This document shows, piece by piece, positions 55,101-63,212 of a stretch of 64,000 nt of DNA (position 1 is the stretch's first letter; each line of letters opens with the position of its first letter). The stretch is from JBFLYC01 sp040756735 (lineage in GTDB: Bacteria > Bacillota > DSM-16504 > Desulfitibacterales > Desulfitibacteraceae). Made by a program: the position numbers and the translations under genes. The notes below the pieces were generated by a model. The model searched no databases, was not told the DNA's origin, and was given only the letters and a program-made list of their open reading frames with translations. Where the stretch lies: assembly GCA_040756735.1 (NCBI GenBank), contig JBFLYC010000002.1:1-64000 (forward strand), given 5' to 3'.

Positions 55101-55178
55101 CATGAAACGGGGAGCTCTTCGGTTATGGCCCTGGTGGACAGGCTTGGCAAATATTTAATTATTGGCAGCAGGAGGTAA
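49134..55178 (+). CDS. Giant multi-IPT/TIG surface protein with FN3 domain
   Basis: 2014 residues with a signal peptide (AYLLVFTLLLNLFPVGFNRVNA). IPT/TIG beta-sandwich domains repeat along it, recognised by the pattern P-x-I-x-x-I-x-P-x-x-G-x-x-x-G-G ... I-x-G-x-x-F: near residues 125, 655, 740, 990, 1095, 1185, 1385 and 1505. A fibronectin type III domain occupies about 1715-1800 (VVAELVFNRYIRIHWQGVEG). The C-terminal ~200 residues form a module ending MSLYRYDEQKGSWEPT. No LPXTG or SLH motif, so anchoring would rely on partners, such as the SLH protein two genes on. Likely a long rod-like surface or S-layer protein. Confidence 0.82.
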   Translation: MKKTINKVTAYLLVFTLLLNLFPVGFNRVNAFDPAAYKVTDIIMGKTYDRNRNLSKMYITVLGEYLADAEIGIINYAGGFVDLAPYRKVNLNGVQQFELDEGIMGQHLRIGTKTIPIDEGSMPTMTGITRRVALGDTLVITGSNLRSVMEQAYVEARYGRGGAYSSFDPSLFDNNKIVSIPNMTGEVGLQDVVFTRETVTAPIKFNELNENTVQIRINYTYIDQFRLIEELHIPDLEMFPNRGEKGETVYFRAPNLDEYDVFFLQQIDGTDPYTNSNRGLNTTYAPNADGFLDILTVQAPDIELGEYYVVITNKISPGKDPMREVVKELVVRIDNNDPASDPEKFTIIDGKKKARVLNIQPNEGSDSGAPAEVSGLFVGSLNVDGFKFAGSSSPVFGGIGDEILSIEYGEAGGDVIGHYMGSVEIAYIKKTVKIIIGNRATFTEEPILDDLDKFQILTPQVTDADTNPVKDVVAEIETVLYQKGSDKKYIFKERAVLEKGYTYVVSRVQPVVNTVVPQKIQVREVGGKYLVTDERMAVIYGKDFFINRFEKDGKTVVRYPIVRLGNVRLDKNNPETANLKLFVLDANGNILDGSRGNDLGVKIIVYIPAGTEVSNLGKAPAGVINPVRNSEAEGLSHSVPDLIEFVKVEESKVPVIESVTPHIVAEAGGETITVLGSNFQGGVRVFLDGKEIVGVTRSGDGRVLTFTAPPGREGETQLQVMNPEGGIATWPFIYVKTYTEPNLADFAPKSGTAGTLVVIRGHNFLKADPTSQLDPEMPSIWETYKLLGTRVFLGGVDVNDYNIHPDHKGVIFNPYNAPVDDLLLRIENEKLVVAPYYHSVVLVDNIPGESVPNYYTLDVDAQGRAILFDGRLNRYIIKLNESKTGLVADKEGAGVFELEVDEGRLLIKEIASGLVHAELSLKTAYKVDENNRIVGNRVKVVDSTTIYFVVPAMPADGYYDLSIVNPDTQKSSKTGANGFFYYSRPLSNPKILAIEPAQGSTAGGYDIEIFGEDFEDSGGKKTRVFINGQEIGAADTIVSINGKKITVRVPAYPGDLVKDKGTDRLTVPVVVVNPDGASDSKADGFTYIVPFSHPIINYITPAEGSAAGGEIVEILGSDFRLGEGGEFPYVYFGRERAIVTEYSRNYLKVITPPGQEGLTEVYVLNFDSGISNKVSFRYTSSNPKITMINPDVGRRQGKDRVDILGSGFVQGLVNIYGLDKDGDLQITGEYIVPVRFGGITNRDIPRAQPNSGRIDSGRTTVNLAGGLQVIYDGIEGKVHVSITELGKTYAGSFDYEDIVVYIPADLLTDASGAGYEGYELIRLEVNDKRLIVDRGYAPEVVFISSAQLRVRTPSYYTVGTVEVMLFNPDGGEARSAFTYLNPDSKPYITNITKDGRLPEEQKIGGQDVKALYLDYRGGNIVSILGFDFRENAKIQISDIMTIQPKDITYALPGRLTFRMPAVAEKELDKLHRVIVINEDGGAAYSDEVQPKPIYLVFVKGESAPAIEQLEPARGPAKGGAEVIIRGRDFRENPQVFFGEVQVPSQNVLRIDYRTIMVVTPPGEPGPVEVRVENMDGSISIPSAFFTYISSPTITAVVDPRDPGETRVIETISVEGGQEIKLKGAGFMVGARVIFDPKVRPLESGETEAHKNVIYVDGIARMLIGGTDGLNITVVNSETILVKTPKGRLGSSGLMIVNTDGGASGIYGSLTYNLPELDAPGNVVAELVFNRYIRIHWQGVEGASEYEVFMEEDGKPAGFAGATQLTSYFFGNLKPRTTYRFVIKAVGNFGSSRPSAESNMVRTGSSVGPPDIDGALNENTQMSKNGDRASVYIGADDFHGDTITVDLMRGTLAGSKEVVVSIPASVAASSVAGDIVILGRDFMIRFNPGVFNNSFLSSNSGRADAGVQLKVSPLAGNPDAAGFNSLSAPYVLEASAFVGKQSMEIDYLRSFIQVTLDYDQNKADMRRLNQMSLYRYDEQKGSWEPTTYSIHETGSSSVMALVDRLGKYLIIGSRR

Positions 55179-55183
55179 GAGGG

Positions 55184-56854
55184 ATGAGGAAGTTACTGGC
55201 TTTGTGCATATTTTTGGGCATGTTGGCGGTGGTTATAGCATTGACGGATGTTGGCGGGCTGCATGCTTCTCAGGAAAGCTTTCTCCAGGGGGCATTGGAG
55301 GGCTACCTGAAGGAAAAAGGTGATGGAAGTATAGTTGTTGAGGAATATGCAGGTGTCTCCTATCTGCTTCCTGTCAGTGAAAGGGCTGTGGTTGTCATTG
55401 ACAAGGCGCCTGCATCACTGAAGGATTTCAAGCCTGGCATGGAAGTGTACGCTCAGGTTAGGGATGGCAGGGTGATCCTCCTTGAGGGGTATTCCACAAC
55501 AAATCTTGGATATATTTCACCAGGGGGTAAAGCAAGAAGCGGTCTGGTTGTAAATATCGACAGGAATCAAATTAGTGTGAGTTTGGATACCGGCGGACAG
55601 GAAATCTATTTTACCTTTCCCGGCACAATTGTGAGAAAGCAGGGAGTGAAGGTTCCGCTAAATACTCTTTATGTTGGAGACCGGGTGAAGCTGTATTTTG
55701 ACGAGATTAATTCGACTATTGTCAGCCGTTTGGAGATTGAAGGGGATTCTATTACGGTTAAGGATATCTACAAGGGCAAGCTGTCCATTAATCACAGGCA
55801 TGTAAACGGACTTGGCCTTGAGGATGTGGAGGTATTCAGAAATGGCAGCTGGCAGGAATATAAAGCTTTTTTAAGCTTGCCTTTTGTACAGGATGCTCCT
55901 GTCTATGCAGGGGGCCGTAGAATCCTTTCACAAAGCCTGAAGTATTATACCGGCAGTGATATTTATGTAGTGGTCAAGGATTTTTTTGGCAGTGACAGGA
56001 TTGAGAGAATCATGGTAAAACTTGGTCCGGAAGTCATGCATACTGATAAGGTGAGGGAAATCAACTGGTTCGCCGAGAGCTTTGAGCTGGAAGATAACAG
56101 GAACTTCTTTTTTAATGAAAGCACTATTGTCCTGCAGAATGGCAGGCTGGTGGACAGGTATGTCCTCGGGGCAGGGGCTGCTGTCCTGGTCATGGCTGAG
56201 GGATATGGCATTGACAGGACTGCAGGTATTGTGCAGGTGCTTGATGTGGGTATTAATAATTCAAATGCAGGGCAGAGCCATCTTTTTGCCGGAAGACTGG
56301 ACAGGGTTTTGGAAGACTCTCTCCGGCTTGATGAGTTTTTTGTGCTGGAGCAGAACAGATGGGTTTCCTATTCAGAAGCTAAGGACTTATACCATGACAA
56401 CGATACTTATATCTATGATATGGAAGTGGGGAGGCAGGTCAGCCCCAAAGAGTTTTACTCCGGGGATTATGCTGTCGACGAGGACAGCAGCTATACCTGG
56501 GATAACAAGTTGAGCAGCTGGTACGGGTACATTTATGCTGATGGCGAAAGAGCTGCAGTTGTGGGACTGGTCAAGGAATTTGACAATTTGCTTGGGCAGA
56601 GGGTTTCAACTGGAATTATAGAGTCAATTGAGGATGATGCCCTGGTAGGTTGGACCATGAGGCTTATGGATGCCAGGGATTGGAGCGCCAGGAATGAACA
56701 GTGGATGGTTAAAAACGCTCCTGTGAGGGTAAATCTGGAGAAAGCTTTAATTGTCAAGTATGGAAAGATGATAGGACCTGATGAGCTGCGCAGGGGTGAT
56801 AGGCTGTATTTGCTCAGGGATGATTTTCAGGCGAGAGTTGTAATTGTCAAGTAA
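55184..56854 (+). CDS. Exported 556-aa protein of unknown family
   Basis: A signal peptide (LLALCIFLGMLAVVIAL) and then beta-rich sequence with recurring small-barrel-like units: RSGLVVNIDRNQISVSLDTG, VPLNTLYVGDRVKLYFDE, YKGKLSINHRHVNGLGLEDV, GAAVLVMAEGYGIDRTAGIV, RVSTGIIESIEDDALVGWTM, RRGDRLYLLRDDFQARVVIV. The V-G-D-R-V / R-G-D-x-L turns suggest repeated OB/SH3-type domains. No anchoring motif. It starts 5 nt after the giant gene and precedes an SLH gene, so it probably acts in the same surface assembly. I do not recognise the family. Confidence 0.65.
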   Translation: MRKLLALCIFLGMLAVVIALTDVGGLHASQESFLQGALEGYLKEKGDGSIVVEEYAGVSYLLPVSERAVVVIDKAPASLKDFKPGMEVYAQVRDGRVILLEGYSTTNLGYISPGGKARSGLVVNIDRNQISVSLDTGGQEIYFTFPGTIVRKQGVKVPLNTLYVGDRVKLYFDEINSTIVSRLEIEGDSITVKDIYKGKLSINHRHVNGLGLEDVEVFRNGSWQEYKAFLSLPFVQDAPVYAGGRRILSQSLKYYTGSDIYVVVKDFFGSDRIERIMVKLGPEVMHTDKVREINWFAESFELEDNRNFFFNESTIVLQNGRLVDRYVLGAGAAVLVMAEGYGIDRTAGIVQVLDVGINNSNAGQSHLFAGRLDRVLEDSLRLDEFFVLEQNRWVSYSEAKDLYHDNDTYIYDMEVGRQVSPKEFYSGDYAVDEDSSYTWDNKLSSWYGYIYADGERAAVVGLVKEFDNLLGQRVSTGIIESIEDDALVGWTMRLMDARDWSARNEQWMVKNAPVRVNLEKALIVKYGKMIGPDELRRGDRLYLLRDDFQARVVIVK

Positions 56855-56898
56855 TAGAGAAGTGGGAACAAGTATGTGGGGAACAAGGAGGAAATTCG

Positions 56899-58434
56899 AT
56901 GAGACGGTTTGTTTTGCTGCTTGGAATGCTTGGGATGCTGTTTCTTGGAGCAGGAGCGATGATGGCTGCTCCCCCTGAGTTTTTGGGCGGAGTAAATAAC
57001 GAATATGAATATGAAGAAGTCATTTTCCTGACAGGGGCACCCATCAAGTTTACCGGAACTGTAGCTGTAACAGAAAGAGACAGGGCAAATGGCAAAGTTA
57101 TCACCTACAGGTTCAAGCTTGCCCCTGAAGATCCTGAGATCAAGGGAAAAGTAGACAGGACTGTCACCTATACTACAAATTATACCAAGCGTACCGACAA
57201 AGGCCAGACCATTGGGCAGACAGAGGTGACAAGCTACAAGGATACAGTTGAAATTGGCTCGGACAAGTATGTTCTGGAGGACTATCAGTTTTCCAAATCA
57301 GATATCATTGACAATCGGCCGGCTTCAGACTTTTATTCGGGTAATCTGCAGGGTCGTAAATACTATTCCATTAACAAAAACAAGGGTAAAGTCATTGTAG
57401 AAATGTCAGGCGGCAATGTGGGATACCACAATTTCTGGGGAAGTACGGAAACACAGGTCATAGATTATGTGATAGATACTGAACGTGAAGTACTGGTCAA
57501 GGGTGAGGAAGGTGAGGCGGACTATACCGTGCAGGTTTCGTGGCAGGGCAGGGTAAGGGTGCAGGCTTCGGACAGCATGACCAAAAATCTGAGGTATTCG
57601 GACAATGAGACTCATTTCTCAAGCTTTGAAGGTGGTCACATGCGTATTACCAATAGTGAAATGGTTTCTCGTTATGATTATAACCTCCCCAGGATGACGG
57701 ATGGCCTGCCCCATCCCAGCAGCAGGGAAAGGGGCAGCATCCAGCTTTCCAAGCAGATGGCGCCAAAAATTGAAAGGCTCATTGTCCCCAAGTTCAGAGA
57801 CATCGGGGGCCATTGGGCGGAGGATAATATCAGGAGATTGTATTCCCTGGATGTTTTTGATGATGTAGCAGATTTTTTCCTGCCTGACATCCCCATGACC
57901 AGGGTGGAGTTTACCAAGGGCATTATGAGGGCAAGCAATATCAGGCTTGCAGCAGAACAGAGCGCTGCTTCCGGGACATCGTCTGTTGCCGCCAGAGGGA
58001 CACGGGGGCAAGTAGTGCAGGAATCTCCCTTTGTGGATGTGGAGTCACAGAACCAGGATTTCAAATATATCAAGGAAGCCGTGGACAGGGGTATCATCAA
58101 AGGAGTGTCTCCTGATGAGTTTAAGCCTAATGACCCGCTGACCAGAGCTCAGGCCATCACCATTATCATCAGGGTATTGGGTTTTGAGGGCAGGGCCCCA
58201 AGTCCAGGTTACCGTACCTCCTTTACTGATGATGCCAGGATACCTTCCTGGGCCAAGGACAGCATTTATGTGGCCAGGGAAATCGGCTTGGTCCATGGAG
58301 ACAATTTTGGCAATATTAATCCAAACAAGGTTATGACAAGGGCCGAAGCCTCGGCCATGCTGACCAGATTTTTAGAGTTTTTGGAAAGAGACCTGCAGAG
58401 AGATTACCGGGAAAATATCATGCTCTTTCAGTAA
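56899..58434 (+). CDS. S-layer homology (SLH) domain protein
   Basis: 511 residues with signal peptide (FVLLLGMLGMLFLGAGAMMA), an N-terminal ~280-residue beta-rich domain with many Thr/Lys, and three SLH repeats at the C-terminus: RDIGGHWAEDNIRRLYSLDV (~300), VDVESQNQDFKYIKEAVDRG (~375) and TDDARIPSWAKDSIYVAREI (~440), each with a T-R-x-E/Q motif. SLH domains bind pyruvylated secondary wall polymer, so this protein can anchor the operon products to the wall. GGAGG 8 nt upstream. A terminator follows. Confidence 0.9.
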   Translation: MRRFVLLLGMLGMLFLGAGAMMAAPPEFLGGVNNEYEYEEVIFLTGAPIKFTGTVAVTERDRANGKVITYRFKLAPEDPEIKGKVDRTVTYTTNYTKRTDKGQTIGQTEVTSYKDTVEIGSDKYVLEDYQFSKSDIIDNRPASDFYSGNLQGRKYYSINKNKGKVIVEMSGGNVGYHNFWGSTETQVIDYVIDTEREVLVKGEEGEADYTVQVSWQGRVRVQASDSMTKNLRYSDNETHFSSFEGGHMRITNSEMVSRYDYNLPRMTDGLPHPSSRERGSIQLSKQMAPKIERLIVPKFRDIGGHWAEDNIRRLYSLDVFDDVADFFLPDIPMTRVEFTKGIMRASNIRLAAEQSAASGTSSVAARGTRGQVVQESPFVDVESQNQDFKYIKEAVDRGIIKGVSPDEFKPNDPLTRAQAITIIIRVLGFEGRAPSPGYRTSFTDDARIPSWAKDSIYVAREIGLVHGDNFGNINPNKVMTRAEASAMLTRFLEFLERDLQRDYRENIMLFQ

Positions 58435-58455
58435 ATGGTGTTTATAAATTTAGCG

Positions 58456-58490
58456 CCCTTTGATAGAATGTTATTAAAGGGTATTTTTTT
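58456..58490 (+). terminator. Terminator of the surface-protein operon
   Basis: CCCTTT (58456-58461) pairs with AAAGGG (58476-58481), followed by TA and seven T. Confidence 0.8.
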
Positions 58491-58661
58491 ATCTTTATGA
58501 TTTTTTAATAAAAAAAGCAGGAATTTTCAATCTTATATAGAACAATCTTATATAGAACATATGTTTGCATAGGTACTTATAATGACGGTTTTTCTTGGGA
58601 TTTTTTAGGTTTGAACTAGCATTAAATTATGTATTTATGTATTTTCAAAGGTGGTGCTAAA

Positions 58662-59572
58662 GTGGACAACCAGGAAATTAAGACAATGTTTGAAATTATA
58701 CTGAAGAGATTTGATGGTGTTGACCAGAGGCTGGATGGCATTGAGAAAAAAGTAGATTCCATTGAAAAACGAATGGATTCCATGGAGCAGAGAATGGAAT
58801 CTATGGAGAAAAGAATGGATGCTATCGAGCAGAAAATGGACGGTTTGGAGCAGAGAATGGAATCTATGGAGAAAAGAATGGATGCTATCGAGCAGAAAAT
58901 GGACGGCTTGGAGCAGAGAATGGAATCTATGGAGAAAAGAATGGATGCTATCGAGCAGAAAATGGACGGTTTGGAGCAGAGAATGGAATCTATGGAGAAA
59001 AGAATGGATGCTATCGAGCAGAAAATGGACGGCTTGGAGCAGAGACAAGACAAGATGGAGAAGCGGCTTAACAGGTTTGATATCATTGAGAAAAGGCNNN
59101 NNNNNNNNNNNNNNNNNNNNNNNNNNNNNNNNNNNNNNNNNNNNNNNNNNNNNNNNNNNNNNNNNNNNNNNNNNNNNNNNNNNNNNNNNNNNNNNNNTTG
59201 GAGCAGAGAATGGAATCTATGGAGAAAAGAATGGATGCTATCGAGCAGAAAATGGACGGCTTGGAGCAGAGACAAGACAAGATGGAGAAGCGGCTTAACA
59301 GGTTTGATATCATTGAGAAAAGGCAAATAAGTATGGCCAGGAGACTCCATGTGTTAGAAAAACAGCAGGATGATATGAGGATGAAACTCTCCGTCCTGGA
59401 GAAGAGACAGGATGAAATCTACCAGATTTTAAGGGCCTGGGAAGAAGACAGGCCCATAACCAGAAATCAAATGGACCAGATTTATGTAGACGTTATCAAA
59501 ATTAAAAATCACAAACATAAGTTTAGTGTTAACTTAGACGCTGAGACCGAAAAAGTGCTGGTAGATGCATAA
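58662..59572 (+). CDS. Coiled-coil repeat protein split by a false assembly gap
   Basis: Starting at GTG 58662 (AAAGGTGG upstream): VDNQEIKTMFEIILKRFDGV, then 21-residue units (LEQRMESMEKRMDAIEQKMD), three heptads each, then RLNRFDIIEKRQISMARRLH, further coiled coil and a C-terminal ITRNQMDQIYVDVIKIKNHK. As printed the frame is broken by 100 N. Removing the Ns and one copy of a 127-bp exact duplication gives 684 nt, an uninterrupted 227-residue protein. Cytoplasmic, function unknown; same design as the protein at 34.0 kb. Confidence 0.8.
58782..59033 (+). repeat. Four tandem 63-bp units in the coiled-coil gene
   Basis: Units begin at 58782, 58845, 58908 and 58971, nearly identical; the last base triplet alternates GGT/GGC, giving a 126-bp higher-order period. 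Unit number may be wrong in the assembly. Confidence 0.88.
59098..59197. other. Assembly gap (100 N), probably not a real gap
   Basis: The 127 bases before the Ns (58971-59097) are identical to the 127 after them (59198-59324). See the finding on this artefact. Confidence 0.92.
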
Positions 59573-59689
59573 TCGAAACCATATAACATGCAGAGGTGGA
59601 AGATGGCAGCTAGGAAAAAGTTTCGGCAAGTTGAGAGGCTTCGTATATTCCAAGAAATTCCATTATCTTTAACATCCATCTTCTGATAG

Positions 59690-60055
59690 AATGTGAACTA
59701 CTCACCACTTGCTCACGCTGAAGTGGGAGCTTCTAACATCGGGTGTTAGAACTTTTCCTGCTTCCTAGAACACAGCCTAACGGGTTAGGTCTTATGCGTT
59801 CTCCACAGTCTTTACTTCGGGCAATCCCTGCCCTAGATGTCCGATGTAACAGATTCTTTGGCGCCTTGGATATTTTACACATGGAAGGCAAAAACTCATT
59901 GTTTGGTTTTCCCATTCTGAGTTTTTCGAGTTCTCCATGCAACCTCATATATTCAGTTATAAGAGAACGCTTCATAACTTTATTATATCACAAGAACAAA
60001 TGTTTGACAATTCATCTCACCACCTTAAGAGGATGGGAGACTTCTTGGCGATAAG
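59690..60055 (-). mobile_element. Relic IS605/TnpB-type element with end hairpins
   Basis: On the minus strand a short reading ends with TSRAGIARSKDCGERIRPNP, resembling the C-terminus of TnpB proteins (T-A-G-x-A-G-x-x-x-C-G). It is followed by GAAGCTCCCACTTCAG...AAGTGGTGAGTAGTTCAC (59690-59735), the right-end hairpin typical of IS200/IS605 elements, where the TnpB guide-RNA scaffold lies. A second hairpin at 60017-60042 (CTCACCACC...GGATGGGAG) may be the left end. Almost all of tnpB is lost. The rest of the 59573-60250 interval shows nothing else I can name. Confidence 0.55.
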
Positions 60056-60250
60056 GTTAAAGCAGGAGGTGGATTTTTAAAATTTTCTAGGAAAGCTGCA
60101 ACTAATATGTGTTTGTGTCGTCTAAAGAATTATAAAAGAATCATAAAGTATTGGGAATATAAGAGCGGCATATGTTAGTGCCAATTTGTGCGGATGTAAT
60201 ATACTGGAGATATATTTAAAAGTATAATTTTTTGAAAAGGGGGAGATTGG

Positions 60251-61618
60251 ATGACAGTTAGGCAAAAGTTTCCAAGAAAATTACATATGCTTCTTGTTCT
60301 TGTACTTGTAGCGATCCTCTTTTCAGTTCCTGCAGGGGCTTCTTCGGTTTACCTGGTTGATAAGCAAAAGGATCAAAAGTTTCCTGCAGTAGCTGGTGAT
60401 GTGGTTGTTTGGGAAGATCATTTAGGGGATAATCCAAGTATTTACCTACATAAGTTTTCCACCGGTGAGACCAAAATGATCAGCAGCGACAATAGCAGCC
60501 AGTATGCACCCCATACCGACGGCAAATACGTGGTCTGGGTAGATACAGCAGACAGCAAGGGTGATATTTACTTATATGAGATTGAAAATGGGACAACCAC
60601 AAGGATTACCCAGCTTGGTTCCGAACAAAGGCAGCCTAAGGTTCATTTTCCATGGGTTGTCTGGTCTGATAACCGCAGTGGTAAATGGGACATTTATGCT
60701 TACAACATCACAGACAAGACGACAAAACTGGTAGCCGGACACAGTGCTGATCAAGTGACCCCCACAGTTTCTGGGGACAGGGTTGTTTGGGCGGATTACA
60801 GGAATATCAAGTGGGATTTGTACGGAGCAGATTTGAAGACAGGCAAGGAATTTGCAGTGGTGGTGGCAGCTCGTGACCAGATTAATCCTCATCTGCAGGG
60901 GGACCTGCTGGTTTATCAGGATAACGGGGAACAGAGGTGGAACATTCATTTATATGACTTTAAGGCTAATGAAAGAAGTGTAATATGCGGAGAACAAAGA
61001 AATCAGGAGTATCCGCAGATTTCCGGACAGATTGTTGTATGGCAGGATTTTCGCAATCAAAATTGGGATGTATACGGCTATAATCTGCAGACCAAAAAAG
61101 AATTTGCCATAAGTACCGAGCAGCGGCATCAAGCCAGGCCTTCGATAAGCGGCAACAGGGTAGTATTTATGGATGACCGTAATCTCAGGGAGGACCTCTT
61201 TCTGGCAGTTTTAGCAGATGTGCCTGCTGCTCCTGATGATTCACCAGCTCCCATTGACATTGGTGAACTGCCGGGCATTAAAATAACTGTTAACGGCAAG
61301 TTGGTTGACACTGACGTTGCGCCTATCATGGATGCCGGCAGGGTGTTGGTGCCCATCAGGGCTGTTAGCGATGCACTGGGAGTCAATGTTTCCTGGATGA
61401 AGGAAACACAGCAGATTACCCTGATTGGCAAAGGCAAACAGGTGGAACTTGTAGTGGGCCAGGACTTTGCCCTGGTTGATGGCGTCCATCATAAATTAGA
61501 TGTGCCTGCAAAAATAGTAGACGGCAGGACACTGGTGCCCATGCGTTTTGTAAGCCAGGCCTTTGGCGCCGGGGTAAACTGGGTAGGCCAGAAACAGTTG
61601 GTAGAGATTACCTGGTAG
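60251..61618 (+). CDS. Exported beta-propeller protein with copper-amine-oxidase N-terminal domain
   Basis: 455 residues. Signal peptide (MLLVLVLVAILFSVPAGA), then six or more TolB-like propeller blades, each with a VVW-x-D...W-D-I/V-Y-x-Y/L pattern (GDVVVWEDHLGDNPSIYLH; PWVVWSDNRSGKWDIYAYN; IVVWQDFRNQNWDVYGYNL), to about 325. Residues ~345-455 are a copper-amine-oxidase-N domain (VLVPIRAVSDALGVNVSW, TLVPMRFVSQAFGAGVNW), a cell-wall-associated module in Clostridia. GGGGGAG upstream. Substrate unknown. Confidence 0.82.
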   Translation: MTVRQKFPRKLHMLLVLVLVAILFSVPAGASSVYLVDKQKDQKFPAVAGDVVVWEDHLGDNPSIYLHKFSTGETKMISSDNSSQYAPHTDGKYVVWVDTADSKGDIYLYEIENGTTTRITQLGSEQRQPKVHFPWVVWSDNRSGKWDIYAYNITDKTTKLVAGHSADQVTPTVSGDRVVWADYRNIKWDLYGADLKTGKEFAVVVAARDQINPHLQGDLLVYQDNGEQRWNIHLYDFKANERSVICGEQRNQEYPQISGQIVVWQDFRNQNWDVYGYNLQTKKEFAISTEQRHQARPSISGNRVVFMDDRNLREDLFLAVLADVPAAPDDSPAPIDIGELPGIKITVNGKLVDTDVAPIMDAGRVLVPIRAVSDALGVNVSWMKETQQITLIGKGKQVELVVGQDFALVDGVHHKLDVPAKIVDGRTLVPMRFVSQAFGAGVNWVGQKQLVEITW

Positions 61619-61703
61619 AATGTATAATGCTAAATGGAATATAGAAATCAGAATACAGGAGTCAATAAGGTATAGGTATATATTTTACAGGGGAGATGAA
61701 GTC

Positions 61704-63203
61704 ATGTCACATAGAAACCGGTGTTGGCGGTTAGTTGCAGTATTGGTTTTGTTACTGGTTTTTGCTTTGCCGGTACAAGCGCAGGATCAAAAGGCTGCAT
61801 ATTCTCTAGACTTGTTTAAAGAAACCTTTCAATATATCCTTGATAACTATGTTGATGATATTGACCCCAGGGACCTGGAGGAAATGGCCATAAAAGGTAT
61901 GCTGCAGCAGTTGGACATGTATACTCAGTATATGAATGGTGAGGAGTATTCCGAGTTTCTGCTGGAGACAGATGGTCAATTCGGCGGGGTAGGCATGCGT
62001 ATAGAGAAGATGGGCGATTATATCACTGTGGTAGCGCCGCTGCCGGGGACACCAGCGGAAAAGGCTGGTATTAAAGCTGGGGACAAGATCATTAAAGTGG
62101 ATGGAAAAGATGTGGTTGGGATGAATGTCCAGCCGGTTGCAGCCTTAATCAGGGGTGAACCAGGGACAGTTGTTACAATTACCGTCAAGCGTGATGACAC
62201 AGCAGAGCCCATGCTATTTGTGCTTACCAGAGAAATAATCCAGATGGAAGTGGTAGTTAGCGAAATGCTGGAAGGCAGCATTGGTTACATTAAACTTACC
62301 GGTTTTTCCACATTGAGCGCTTCTAAATACAACGCGGCTTTAGCAGAACTGCGTGCCAAAGGTGCAAAGGGCATTATCCTGGATTTGCGCAATAACCCTG
62401 GCGGGTACCTCGGCTCTGCCCTTTCTGTGGCAAGCAGTTTTGTGGGTGAAGGGGACAACCTGCTACATATTGAAAGCCGGGCTGATGGGGATAATACCTA
62501 TTATTCCACTTCCAAGGCTTTGGGAATGCCCCTGGTGGTATTAATTAATGAGGGGAGCGCCAGCGGCAGTGAAATTGTGGCGGGTGTGGTTCAGGATCAC
62601 GGGGTTGGTACCCTTGTGGGCGTTACAACCTTTGGAAAGGCTTCTGTACAGCACCTTCATGAGCTGCCAAATAGCGGCGCAATTAAGGTTACAACTGCCC
62701 AGTATTTAACCCCGAACAAGAGATTGATTTCAGGGGTTGGCATTGTGCCTGACGTTCTGGAGGAAGACCCGGACAAGCAGCTGCCGAAAGCTGTGGAGAT
62801 TATTTTAGAAAAAATAAAAGCATCAGGCGGTGGTGTTGATTTATTAAAGCTAACTATTGGTAAAAATGAAGTTTGGGCTGATGGAGCCGTGAAGACCATT
62901 GGCGCTGCTCCCTATTTAAATGCGGGGACTACCATGGCGCCGCTGCGGAGTATTGCAGAATTGATGGGTTATAAAGTTGACTACAAGGCGGCAGACAGCA
63001 AAATTACTTTAAATAAGGGTTCAAAAGAGCTTGTCATGTGGATTGGTAAAACCAGGGTCACAGAAAACGGCAAAGAGGGACAGTTATCTGCTGCGCCGGT
63101 TGTAAAGGATGGGGTTACTTTTGTGCCGCTGCGTTTTATTGCCGAGTTTTTTGGAGCAAAAGTAAGTTGGTCTAACGGGCAGGTCAGTATAAGCCTGGAT
63201 TAG
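61704..63203 (+). CDS. Carboxy-terminal processing protease (S41 family) with copper-amine-oxidase-N tail
   Basis: 499 residues from ATG 61704 (GGGGAG upstream; a longer reading runs into a dispersed repeat). Signal peptide (RLVAVLVLLLVFALPVQA), a PDZ domain (~75-165; GVGMRIEKMGDYITVVAPLP, PAEKAGIKAGDKIIKVDG) and an S41 domain with catalytic Ser287 in GSASGSE, Lys312 in FGKASVQ and Gln316, at CtpB-like spacing. Residues ~385-499 are a copper-amine-oxidase-N domain (VTFVPLRFIAEFFGAKVSW). It probably trims exported or wall proteins. Confidence 0.9.
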   Translation: MSHRNRCWRLVAVLVLLLVFALPVQAQDQKAAYSLDLFKETFQYILDNYVDDIDPRDLEEMAIKGMLQQLDMYTQYMNGEEYSEFLLETDGQFGGVGMRIEKMGDYITVVAPLPGTPAEKAGIKAGDKIIKVDGKDVVGMNVQPVAALIRGEPGTVVTITVKRDDTAEPMLFVLTREIIQMEVVVSEMLEGSIGYIKLTGFSTLSASKYNAALAELRAKGAKGIILDLRNNPGGYLGSALSVASSFVGEGDNLLHIESRADGDNTYYSTSKALGMPLVVLINEGSASGSEIVAGVVQDHGVGTLVGVTTFGKASVQHLHELPNSGAIKVTTAQYLTPNKRLISGVGIVPDVLEEDPDKQLPKAVEIILEKIKASGGGVDLLKLTIGKNEVWADGAVKTIGAAPYLNAGTTMAPLRSIAELMGYKVDYKAADSKITLNKGSKELVMWIGKTRVTENGKEGQLSAAPVVKDGVTFVPLRFIAEFFGAKVSWSNGQVSISLD

Positions 63204-63212
63204 TCATTGGTG

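Noticed and set aside
58635..59350. Long open frames on the opposite strand of the coiled-coil gene
   Set aside because: They mirror the 63-bp repeats and include the N gap; no ribosome site and no family resemblance.
59743..60054. 103-codon plus-strand frame
   Set aside because: It runs opposite to the TnpB remnant and across the end hairpin; no support as a gene.
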